This document shows, in pieces, positions 1-5,571 of a stretch of DNA of 12,729 nt. The translations under genes and the position numbers were made by a program. This DNA comes from Candidatus Thorarchaeota archaeon. Lineage in GTDB: Archaea; Asgardarchaeota; Thorarchaeia; Thorarchaeales; Thorarchaeaceae. The notes below the pieces were generated by a model. That model had not been told where the DNA came from. It made no database searches and saw nothing but the letters and a program-made list of their open reading frames with translations. How positions within the stretch are numbered: position 1 is the stretch's first letter; each line of letters starts with the position of its first letter. The DNA lies in NCBI GenBank assembly GCA_016841005.1, contig JAEORG010000049.1, positions 1 through 12,729 of the forward strand, written 5' to 3'.

Positions 1-2
1 AT

Positions 3-599
3 GAATTACAATCAAATGAACTTGCATACTTGAAGGCTCGACATTCTCTCAATGAGGGAATCACAGATATGAATTATCAGGAGATAATTGGCCTCATGGG
101 AAGCACTGCTTGGGTTCGAGATGCAGCTTCTAGGAACCTCACAGTGAAGGGAGTTGTCTGTCTGGAAACAATGGGGTATGTTTCATCCAAGAAAAACACG
201 CAACGTTTACCAGATGGATTAGATGCCAATGCATTCAAGATATACAATACAGAGGCGGAAATGACTGTAGGAGATTTCTTGACAATCATTGCTGATTGCA
301 ATTCTGGTCCACTTGGAGAGGCTCTTTGCACACAATGTGAGCTTGACACTATTGAACTCCCTTATGCATATCTTCAGGGAAACTTCAATTATGAACAGGC
401 AGTACAAATCATGCCTGACGTTCTACGGTCAGATCATGCTCCCTTCTGGAGAGAAGGAATACCAGCCTTGATGTTAACGGACACTGCCGAGTTCAGGTCA
501 CCTTATTATCATACACCAGCAGATACTATCGACAAGCTTGATTTTGATTTTCTCACAAAGATATGCAAAGCAGTCATATCTACTGCAATTGAATTCTAA
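3..599 (+). CDS. M28-family metallopeptidase, 3' part (5' end outside window)
   Basis: C-terminal 198 residues of a zinc-peptidase-like protein. The frame is open to the left edge, so the start and the N-terminal His/Asp metal site lie outside the window; the TTG at 30 should not be taken as the start. Visible M28 marks are MGS followed by AWVRDA (about residues 33-42 of the fragment), VCLETMGY with a probable acidic metal ligand, the SDHAPFW loop, and YHTPADT near the end carrying the last metal-binding histidine. The usual adjacent Glu-Glu pair before the GL/MGS segment is not clearly present: NEG and QEII occur there instead, so catalytic activity is uncertain. The family hydrolyses peptides or amino-acid amides, but the substrate cannot be told. 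The gene ends 24 nt before the first TCTCGCCC repeat and converges on a minus-strand gene. Confidence 0.8.
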   Translation, partial: ELQSNELAYLKARHSLNEGITDMNYQEIIGLMGSTAWVRDAASRNLTVKGVVCLETMGYVSSKKNTQRLPDGLDANAFKIYNTEAEMTVGDFLTIIADCNSGPLGEALCTQCELDTIELPYAYLQGNFNYEQAVQIMPDVLRSDHAPFWREGIPALMLTDTAEFRSPYYHTPADTIDKLDFDFLTKICKAVISTAIEF

Positions 600-622
600 T
601 GATTGAGTTGGAATAAGTCAAA

Positions 623-648
623 TCTCGCCCTTCGAGCCATAATTATTC
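623..648 (+). repeat. TCTCGCCC direct repeat, copy 1
   Basis: Copy 1 of a four-member dispersed repeat. It reads TCTCGCCCTTCG, then AGCCATAATTATTC. It lies in the 60-bp gap between the convergent ends of the M28 gene and the PD-(D/E)XK-like gene. The second half matches copy 2 (CCAT, two differing bases, TTATTC). Confidence 0.7.
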
Positions 649-659
649 TCTTACTAGAT

Positions 660-1385
660 TCATAATACTGCGTCAATCTTAACAAAACATTCTTCAAGAC
701 TTGAGAGGTGATAACTAAGTTCTTTCATTTTTTGGTCCAGAGTCCCATCTTTTGGACCAACAATCATTCCTCCAAGAGAATGAAATCGTTTCATGGATTT
801 CTTGACGCCTGCACTAGCTGAAAATGTAAGGTTCTGAGCCACTGATACTAAGTATGGCTGAGAGGAATATGTTTCTGCAGTGAGTGAAAGCTTGTCTAAT
901 GCATTACACAATGAAGCTGAGTCACTTAATGCAACTTTCACATCCATGGTAAAGACCAAATTATCGTTCTTTAGAAGAAAGACATCAGGCTGGATTTTTC
1001 GTTCCATGCCCTCTTTAGTTTCAAGAAAGTAATTGTGAGAAAGTGTATATTTCATATTATTTGAATCTATAACGAATCGCCAGAGATACTTTGTACCTTT
1101 CATCGGATTGAATTTTTCATTCAGAATTTTCTCGAAGTGCTGTTTCACGACATAAAATACACTATACTCTGCTAACCATGGCCATTGCGCAGACGTTCCA
1201 GAAAGTGGTTTTATACTCCACCAAGATTTCCAATAAATTCTAGCTAACGCATCAATAAGACCTCTATTCGGATACTGCTTCATTACTTGGTTAATTCGAT
1301 TGTGAACCAACGATAGTAATCTCTCGACAAAAGGATCTTTTTCTGGTACTTTAGGATCTTGTACCCATGCCATATAGAAAATCAC
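660..1385 (-). CDS. PD-(D/E)XK-like nuclease candidate
   Basis: A 241-residue soluble protein that I do not recognise as a named family. Residues 131-150 contain Pro133-Asp134, a hydrophobic strand (VFLL), a charged turn and Asp148-Val-Lys150. This spacing fits the PD-(D/E)XK nuclease core, with Glu73 in a preceding helix as a possible extra acid. The N-terminal 60 residues are helical and Trp-rich; the C-terminal third is helical. The start is GTG at 1385, whose GTGA overlaps the stop of the upstream HNH gene by 4 nt; ATG at 1373 is an alternative. The coupling to an HNH protein suggests a shared DNA-processing, defence or mobile-element role. This is inference from one motif, and a non-nuclease protein with a chance motif is possible. 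Confidence 0.6.
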   Translation of the reverse strand: MIFYMAWVQDPKVPEKDPFVERLLSLVHNRINQVMKQYPNRGLIDALARIYWKSWWSIKPLSGTSAQWPWLAEYSVFYVVKQHFEKILNEKFNPMKGTKYLWRFVIDSNNMKYTLSHNYFLETKEGMERKIQPDVFLLKNDNLVFTMDVKVALSDSASLCNALDKLSLTAETYSSQPYLVSVAQNLTFSASAGVKKSMKRFHSLGGMIVGPKDGTLDQKMKELSYHLSSLEECFVKIDAVL

Positions 1386-1639
1386 CAGAACCCGAATCGC
1401 TTCTTGTCCTTCTTGTGTGCAGCATGGTGTGACTTCTGAGAACTGAAAACATGAAGGTTGCTCCTTCGATTATCCTGTTTGTCCCGATTCTTGTGGTGAA
1501 CAACCTCACCAGAACGCAGTTTTCTCCCTAGTTTCCTCTCAGCGACATGGCGATGAACTGGAGTTCCAGAGGCAGAATATCTCTTGTACCCTTTCCGATC
1601 AGTGTAAGTCTTCCCACGTCTTTTCCTACCGTAACTCAT
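1382..1639 (-). CDS. small HNH endonuclease
   Basis: An 85-residue basic protein with an HNH (HNH_3-like) module. In order it has a Lys/Arg-rich N-terminus, a VHRHVAE helix, SGEVVHHKN with the catalytic-type His pair, DNRRSNL with the structural Asn, and a SHHAAH tail supplying the last metal-binding His. This size and motif order are typical of free-standing phage or mobile-element HNH proteins. ATG at 1639 is preferred over the upstream in-frame TTG at 1666: no Shine-Dalgarno precedes either, but an AT-rich TATA-like box lies about 30 nt upstream of 1639, as in leaderless archaeal mRNAs. The gene overlaps the next one by 4 nt (GTGA), so the two are probably one operon. A likely role is DNA cleavage or nicking; the target is unknown. 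Confidence 0.8.
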   Translation of the reverse strand: MSYGRKRRGKTYTDRKGYKRYSASGTPVHRHVAERKLGRKLRSGEVVHHKNRDKQDNRRSNLHVFSSQKSHHAAHKKDKKRFGFW

Positions 1640-1662
1640 ACTAGAAGCAAGTGCACATTTAC

Positions 1663-1676
1663 ACAAAAATAATTAT
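1663..1676 (-). promoter_or_regulatory. TATA-like box for the HNH/nuclease operon
   Basis: On the minus strand this reads ATAATTATTTTTGT, centred about 30 nt upstream of the HNH ATG at 1639. No ribosome binding site lies between, which fits leaderless transcription. Confidence 0.45.
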
Positions 1677-1698
1677 GGCTCGTGGTTTTTGAGAGGAA

Positions 1699-1724
1699 TC
1701 TCGCCCTCCTCTCCATGCTTATTC
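1699..1724 (+). repeat. TCTCGCCC direct repeat, copy 2
   Basis: Copy 2: TCTCGCCC, then a diverged TCCTCT, then CCATGCTTATTC. It lies between the 3' end of the 133-residue membrane protein gene and the promoter of the HNH operon, both on the minus strand. Confidence 0.65.
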
Positions 1725-1740
1725 AGTCTGCTATACCCAG

Positions 1741-2142
1741 CTACCATGGACTTTCCTCGAGAAGCGGAGATTCCCAGATCATTCCAGGGATAAGATATAC
1801 CAAAGCGGGGAGAGAGAGTAGAATCCAATTGGAGCTAGTTGTCAAAAATGCGGATAGTATATACAATGGACCGCCTATAAGTGAAAATCGAAACCAATAG
1901 TTAATGTCAGTATAATCCCTCACACGGTCCTTTCTGATTTCATACCCTTGGAATAGAGGGTAGATGAATAAGCACAACAGAGAGAGTCGAAGCAATGCAT
2001 AGAAAACTGGGCCAAGGCTAAAAATGGGAATCCATCCTACTGGTACATAGCTGACCAGGAAGAAAGCTAGAAGCATTGATACACCCTGAACTGTAAGGAT
2101 CTTTGAAATGGCGTGCTCAGATTCAGCTGAAACTTGCTTCAT
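1741..2142 (-). CDS. small multi-pass membrane protein, unknown function
   Basis: A 133-residue hydrophobic protein with about four predicted membrane segments (roughly residues 17-37, 42-65, 84-101 and 105-121). A charged loop (EIRKDRVRD) follows the second segment and an acidic tail (ESPLLEESPW) ends the protein. I recognise no family or catalytic motif. The start is well supported: GAGGAGG lies 6 nt upstream of the ATG at 2142 and no in-frame alternative is better. The gene stands alone, with copies 2 and 3 of the TCTCGCCC repeat on either side, and is divergent from the DUF998 gene. Function cannot be inferred beyond membrane location. Confidence 0.75.
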   Translation of the reverse strand: MKQVSAESEHAISKILTVQGVSMLLAFFLVSYVPVGWIPIFSLGPVFYALLRLSLLCLFIYPLFQGYEIRKDRVRDYTDINYWFRFSLIGGPLYILSAFLTTSSNWILLSLPALVYLIPGMIWESPLLEESPW

Positions 2143-2147
2143 GATGA

Positions 2148-2155
2148 ACCTCCTC
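2148..2155 (-). promoter_or_regulatory. strong Shine-Dalgarno for the 133-residue membrane protein
   Basis: Minus-strand GAGGAGGT just ahead of the ATG at 2142, with about 6 nt spacing. This is a near-perfect anti-16S match and fixes the start codon. Confidence 0.7.
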
Positions 2156-2212
2156 TTGCCTATATGAATGGAATATAGCTTCCTCTAATGAATTTGCGTA
2201 ATTCCCAGTTCA

Positions 2213-2238
2213 TCTCGCCCTTCGCACTGTGCTTTCTT
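2213..2238 (+). repeat. TCTCGCCC direct repeat, copy 3
   Basis: Copy 3: TCTCGCCCTTCGCAC, then TGTGCTTTCTTC. It lies in the divergent spacer between the 133-residue membrane protein and DUF998 genes. If DUF998 were started at the upstream ATG (2188), the repeat would be coding. Since the other copies are non-coding, this favours the internal start at 2305. Confidence 0.6.
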
Positions 2239-2304
2239 CTGCTTGCGCCAGTATTACTCCTAAAATACCATCGAAATCTACTGAATATCCTTGAGGATGA
2301 ATAT

Positions 2305-2931
2305 ATGATTAAGACTCACATAAGATGGTCATACTTGACAATATTCGCGTTCGTTGGAAGTTTTCTTTATATTACATTGACTGCTTTATCAATCACCTAC
2401 TATCCTGGTCCATTTGGTCCACTCACTAATTATCTTAGTCAGCTGGGTAACTCAAGTCTAAATCCAGAAGGTGCAATTTTCTATAACTTGGCTCTATTTT
2501 GTACAGGAGTATCTGTGATTCCAGCAGTCATTGCAATTTACAAGTTTTATTCAAATGATGAGAACAAGAAAATCTTAGTATCCGTCCTTGTCTGTGGGTT
2601 CTTCAATGGACTGTCTATCTTCATGGCAGGGGTTTTTAATGAAGACTTCTCAGAACTACATTTCATTTGGTCAATGATAATTTTCCTCACACTAATCCCT
2701 TTGTTATTTTTGACCAACATTGGTCTATGGAATCATCAAAATTATTCTAGATCAATTGGATTGTATGGTCTTTCTTTAGGTATATTTGATATGATATTTG
2801 TCGCATATGTTGTAATTTGGGGAACCAATTCTGGAGCAATACTAGAGTGGATTACCATTTTTGTCTATATTTCTTGGTTTATTCTTGTATCAATTCAGAT
2901 TCTTTACAGAGAGAGAGTTGCTTCTGACTAA
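2305..2931 (+). CDS. DUF998-family membrane protein
   Basis: A 208-residue integral membrane protein with about six helices. The NYLSQLGN motif followed by NPEGAIFYNLALFCTG near residues 42-68 is the DUF998 hallmark; the family's biochemical role is not established. ATG at 2305 is chosen because TTGAGGATGA upstream is a fair ribosome binding site and the DUF998 similarity begins just after it. An in-frame ATG at 2188 would add 39 hydrophobic residues encoded partly by the TCTCGCCC repeat, which I consider non-coding. Membrane segments are roughly residues 8-28, 58-78, 90-110, 118-138, 148-170 and 176-198. Repeat copies 3 and 4 lie immediately outside the gene, the latter only 4 nt after the stop. 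Confidence 0.8.
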   Translation: MIKTHIRWSYLTIFAFVGSFLYITLTALSITYYPGPFGPLTNYLSQLGNSSLNPEGAIFYNLALFCTGVSVIPAVIAIYKFYSNDENKKILVSVLVCGFFNGLSIFMAGVFNEDFSELHFIWSMIIFLTLIPLLFLTNIGLWNHQNYSRSIGLYGLSLGIFDMIFVAYVVIWGTNSGAILEWITIFVYISWFILVSIQILYRERVASD

Positions 2932-2935
2932 CTAG

Positions 2936-2960
2936 TCTCGCCCTTCGCACCATGCTATTC
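2936..2960 (+). repeat. TCTCGCCC direct repeat, copy 4
   Basis: Copy 4: TCTCGCCCTTCGCACCATGC, then TATTC. It starts 4 nt after the DUF998 stop and touches the stop codon of the convergent YkgJ-type gene. It agrees best with the consensus drawn from all four copies. Confidence 0.7.
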
Positions 2961-3417
2961 ATTTTAGTTCGATTCGTTCCATCTTGAACTTGCGCATTCG
3001 TTCATCAATTCTTGAGCCAAAAGGAGCCATGAATCTCTGGATGCATGTAAACAATTCTTCGGGAACATCTAGTGCTGCTTCAATACAGTGAGCAATTTCA
3101 TCCTGCGGTAAGTGTTGAGTCAAAGGACAGTGGACCAAATAGTGTTCTTCCCCATCTGTTGTGAAGATTGGATATTTCCTACAGAGTAAAGGGCGTACAG
3201 GATAAATCTCACAGGTGGAGTCTTTGAGATAAGCACAAATCAGGTCCTTCCCAAAATCTGTAACATAGCAGTCTTCTGTAATTTCAATGAACTTATTCGG
3301 ATGTCCAGCTTCAATGATCCGGTCTACCTCCAACTTTGTTGCACTAGTACCTCCCTGTGTACAACAGTAACCACCACATTCTTTGCAAATATGTGAATAG
3401 TTGTGAGACGACATCAT
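2959..3417 (-). CDS. YkgJ-type CxxC cluster-binding protein
   Basis: A 152-residue cytosolic protein with the Cys arrangement of the YkgJ (zinc- or iron-chelating) family. CKECGGYCC (residues 11-19) is followed by a Cys in CYVTDF, Cys in LICAYL, STCEIYPVRPLLCRKYP with two more cysteines around residues 69-79, and HCPL. The RP-x-x-CRxYP signature is characteristic. Members probably bind a metal or Fe-S cluster; some are proposed to act in metal-dependent modification, but no general reaction is known. Translation starts at ATG 3417 (or the adjacent ATG at 3414). No Shine-Dalgarno is visible, while TTTCATATAG lies about 27-30 nt upstream, which suggests a leaderless message. It is divergent from the type I membrane protein gene. 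Confidence 0.82.
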   Translation of the reverse strand: MMSSHNYSHICKECGGYCCTQGGTSATKLEVDRIIEAGHPNKFIEITEDCYVTDFGKDLICAYLKDSTCEIYPVRPLLCRKYPIFTTDGEEHYLVHCPLTQHLPQDEIAHCIEAALDVPEELFTCIQRFMAPFGSRIDERMRKFKMERIELK

Positions 3418-3438
3418 ACAATCACAATCATCCCACTT

Positions 3439-3448
3439 CTATATGAAA
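3439..3448 (-). promoter_or_regulatory. TATA-like box for the YkgJ-type gene
   Basis: Minus-strand TTTCATATAG centred 26-29 nt upstream of the tandem ATG start, without a Shine-Dalgarno. The spacing fits archaeal leaderless transcription. Confidence 0.4.
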
Positions 3449-3483
3449 TCTTACACTTCAAACCATATTTTTCTCAAAAAATG

Positions 3484-3491
3484 TTTATATC
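3484..3491 (+). promoter_or_regulatory. TATA-like box for the type I membrane protein gene
   Basis: TTTATATC preceded by an A-run (a possible BRE region). The predicted transcription start is near 3512-3515, about 12 nt before the GTG start at 3526. Confidence 0.45.
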
Positions 3492-3525
3492 AAAAGACTG
3501 TGAAAGGTAATGTCGGTAGCATTAA

Positions 3526-4026
3526 GTGGAAAAATTAGGGTTTGTAGTCATTGTTGTAAGTGTATTATTAGCTCTGCCCCTAGTTGACAGTCAAGTCCAT
3601 CCCCTCGATTTTGAGGAACATGGAAGTGCCATACTCGACCCATATGATGTCTGTGTTTGGAGATTCGAAGCATTAGAAGGAGATAGGCTAGTAGGAAAAG
3701 TAACTGCATATAGTATGCCCATTCAGATGTACATCTTTCGGGATGGTGATTTTGAGTATCCACGTGAATTTCAGGTTGGAGATGCAATCTTCAATCACTA
3801 TGGAATGCATGGCGAATTCGACTTCACATCAAGTGAGGAGATTGACTGGTTGTTAGTGCTCATAAATGATAACAATATAACCCAGAATACAGAATTCGAA
3901 TGTACATCGTACGATCCACCGGTCAGAGAGCTGATTAAAGCTAGTCCCATTTTAGTGCCACTTGGATTGGTCTTTGTACTCCTTATTGTAGGTCCAATCA
4001 TATACTATAGACGTAAAACCTCCTAA
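3526..4026 (+). CDS. type I membrane protein with small beta-rich ectodomain
   Basis: A 166-residue protein. Residues 1-22 form a signal peptide (hydrophobic run ending near VDSQ). Residues 24-130 are an extracytoplasmic domain rich in alternating hydrophobic strands with two cysteines (DVCVW near 43 and FECTS near 127) that could form a disulfide. Residues 139-160 are a membrane anchor, and the tail is short and basic (YYRRKTS). The order signal, beta-sandwich, TM, dibasic tail resembles p24/GOLD or PPC-type ectodomains. That resemblance is topological only; I see no diagnostic sequence match. The start must be the GTG at 3526, because an in-frame TAA directly precedes it. It is a single-gene unit, divergent from the YkgJ-type gene. 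Confidence 0.75.
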   Translation: MEKLGFVVIVVSVLLALPLVDSQVHPLDFEEHGSAILDPYDVCVWRFEALEGDRLVGKVTAYSMPIQMYIFRDGDFEYPREFQVGDAIFNHYGMHGEFDFTSSEEIDWLLVLINDNNITQNTEFECTSYDPPVRELIKASPILVPLGLVFVLLIVGPIIYYRRKTS

Positions 4027-4093
4027 TAGGAACACAATCCAAATCTCTCATTTCACGCAATACCTTCCTTCTGTACATGAATCGTGATGTAGG

Positions 4094-4237
4094 TTATCTA
4101 CCAGCTAGTTCAGCCTCACGATCTTTCTGCTGGAACCAAAGAATACCTCGTTTGTAATTGACTATTGTAAATATTATTAGAAAAATAACAAAAGCTATGA
4201 GAAAGAGCGGCCAGTTGAAAGACTCAAATTGCATCAT
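4094..4237 (-). CDS. 47-residue single-pass membrane protein
   Basis: A short gene readable on the minus strand. It begins MMQFESFNWP, then a 17-residue hydrophobic helix (LFLIAFVIF through FTIV), then NYKRGILWFQQ and a charged tail KDREAELAGR. The Lys/Arg just after the helix predicts the C-terminus inside. A ribosome-binding-like GGGTGGGTG lies 4-5 nt before the tandem ATG (4237 or 4234), and a TATA-like GGTATACTAA lies at 4261-4270. It starts 75 nt downstream of the isoprenylcysteine-methyltransferase-like gene on the same strand, so it may share that transcript or have its own promoter. No family is recognised. The clean TM helix plus amphipathic tail makes chance less likely, but its length keeps it provisional. 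Confidence 0.5.
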   Translation of the reverse strand: MMQFESFNWPLFLIAFVIFLIIFTIVNYKRGILWFQQKDREAELAGR

Positions 4238-4312
4238 TACACACCCACCCATTTGGTCTGTTAGTATACCATTCGATAAATCTTCTTACTCCTCTCACCG
4301 TGAATTCTTCTG

Positions 4313-4921
4313 TCAAAAAGACGGAATCAATCTGCCAGTCCGTTTCATGTATTCAAGATATTCGTCACCAAACTGGTCAATCATCATCTGTTCTTCACTT
4401 GGGATTCTTCGGTAGTTTACCCATATAGAGTACACAAAGAATAGAATGACCAAGATGTCAAGTGAGATAAGACATAGACCTATTGTGTAGATAAAGATAC
4501 CAAGGTACATCGGATGGCGCACTCGTTTATAGGGACCTGTTGTGATTAGCTTGTGATCTTCCTGAATCTCTAACGCGATTGACCATTGCGTATCTAAATG
4601 TCTATGAACCCAAATTAGATAAAAAATCGGGAGTATTGCTAAAATAGCTCCAATCCATTGAACCCACTCACCTAGAGGAAGATGAGTCCAAGTCCACCAT
4701 GGTGGTGCTAGTAGGTATAAAATGATAGCAGGAATTCCAACAACCACCATGATTACAGCTAAAATGATTTCGCCCTTCCCCATCTCGTTTTCAACTGTCT
4801 TCATCTTCTCCTTGATCCCTTCAATATTGTCATGCGTCTTTGTCTTTCTCCCATAGTATCCCCTAACAATACCCAGACAGGCCCATAGGCTCAGTAACAA
4901 AATGCGAAAGAAGAAATCCAT
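4313..4921 (-). CDS. isoprenylcysteine carboxyl methyltransferase-like membrane enzyme
   Basis: A 202-residue membrane protein of the ICMT/PEMT-type methyltransferase superfamily, which moves a methyl group from S-adenosylmethionine to prenyl-cysteine, phospholipid or other lipid-soluble acceptors. The C-terminal signature is complete: TTGPYKRVRHPMYLG (residues about 127-141 from this start), then a membrane pair, then RIPSEEQ with the Glu pair, FGDEYLEYM and RLIP at the end. Four to five membrane segments are visible. ATG at 4921 is chosen because GGAGAGGTGA lies about 11 nt upstream; the GTG at 4936 is part of that site. The substrate is not predictable. A 47-residue membrane protein follows on the same strand. 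Confidence 0.85.
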   Translation of the reverse strand: MDFFFRILLLSLWACLGIVRGYYGRKTKTHDNIEGIKEKMKTVENEMGKGEIILAVIMVVVGIPAIILYLLAPPWWTWTHLPLGEWVQWIGAILAILPIFYLIWVHRHLDTQWSIALEIQEDHKLITTGPYKRVRHPMYLGIFIYTIGLCLISLDILVILFFVYSIWVNYRRIPSEEQMMIDQFGDEYLEYMKRTGRLIPSF

Positions 4922-5097
4922 TTCCAAATCTATCACCTCTCCATATCCTTTTTGAATACGCTTGAAAATTAGATGCGTCTAACTTTGATAAGTTTCACTG
5001 TCTAAGAAATAGTGCGCAAGTTCAATCATTTATAGAGAGCTTGCCAATATTTGTGGGGTGGTTCTTGATGGGATAAAGCCTTCATACACCGATTTCT

Positions 5098-5529
5098 TTA
5101 GTTTGATAATTCCTTCACAAAGAATATCTCTCCAACACCATCATCATTCATACCAGAAATGATTCCACATTCCTTGAAACCACACTTTCGATGGAACATC
5201 TGAGGTCTTGGTTCAATAACAACAGAAGAAGTATACATCTTCTTGTGTCCTTTGCAAATCAGGTCTTGTGAAATCTTCTCAATCATGGAAGATCCAATTC
5301 CTTGACCTTGGTATTCCTCCTCAAATGTTATCAGAGCAAGATACGGAACAGCCAGCCAGATGAACTCTAATCTAGCATATCCAATGATTTCGGAACCGAC
5401 CTCTGCGACATATACCCATCCATTCTCAATAGATTGTTTCAGCAAGTCGTCGGTCACATAAGGATATTCATGCTCATGCTTACGAATCTGTACAATATCA
5501 TTGATGGATGCAACTCGAAGATTAACCAT
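5098..5529 (-). CDS. GNAT-family N-acetyltransferase
   Basis: A 143-residue GNAT protein that would transfer acetyl from acetyl-CoA to an amine, protein N-terminus or small molecule; the acceptor is unknown. It starts LRVASINDIVQI as a typical GNAT strand and helix. Motif A is LITFEEEYQGQGIGSSMIEK with the pyrophosphate-binding Q-G-Q-G-I-G loop, followed by KKMYTSS and a FHRKCGFKECG segment matching the family's motif B. ATG at 5529 is preferred over GTG at 5544, because the sequence around that GTG (GTGAGG) serves as a Shine-Dalgarno about 9 nt upstream of the ATG. The gene follows the surface protein gene divergently-spaced on the same strand, with only 42 nt between the surface gene's stop and this start. 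Confidence 0.85.
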   Translation of the reverse strand: MVNLRVASINDIVQIRKHEHEYPYVTDDLLKQSIENGWVYVAEVGSEIIGYARLEFIWLAVPYLALITFEEEYQGQGIGSSMIEKISQDLICKGHKKMYTSSVVIEPRPQMFHRKCGFKECGIISGMNDDGVGEIFFVKELSN

Positions 5530-5571
5530 AACCTCCAACCTCACTCAAAACCAATGCTAAATCTCCCCAAA

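Noticed and set aside
623..2960. Integron attC sites or a CRISPR array as explanation for the TCTCGCCC repeats
   Set aside because: Spacing is 500-1080 bp with genes between, there is no palindromic repeat or uniform spacer, no attC-type core boxes and no integrase or cas gene in the window.
4158..4415. 85-residue plus-strand open frame
   Set aside because: It is antisense to the 47-residue gene and to the conserved 3' end of the methyltransferase-like gene, with no domain-like features.
4750..4785. Possible fifth copy of the repeat (TTTCGCCCTTCC) near 4768
   Set aside because: It lies inside the methyltransferase-like coding region, differs in the core, and the downstream half does not match.
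4969..4982. TTAGATGCGTCTAA palindrome upstream of the methyltransferase-like gene
   Set aside because: Only 5-bp arms, not at a consistent promoter distance, and no second copy; it could be chance.
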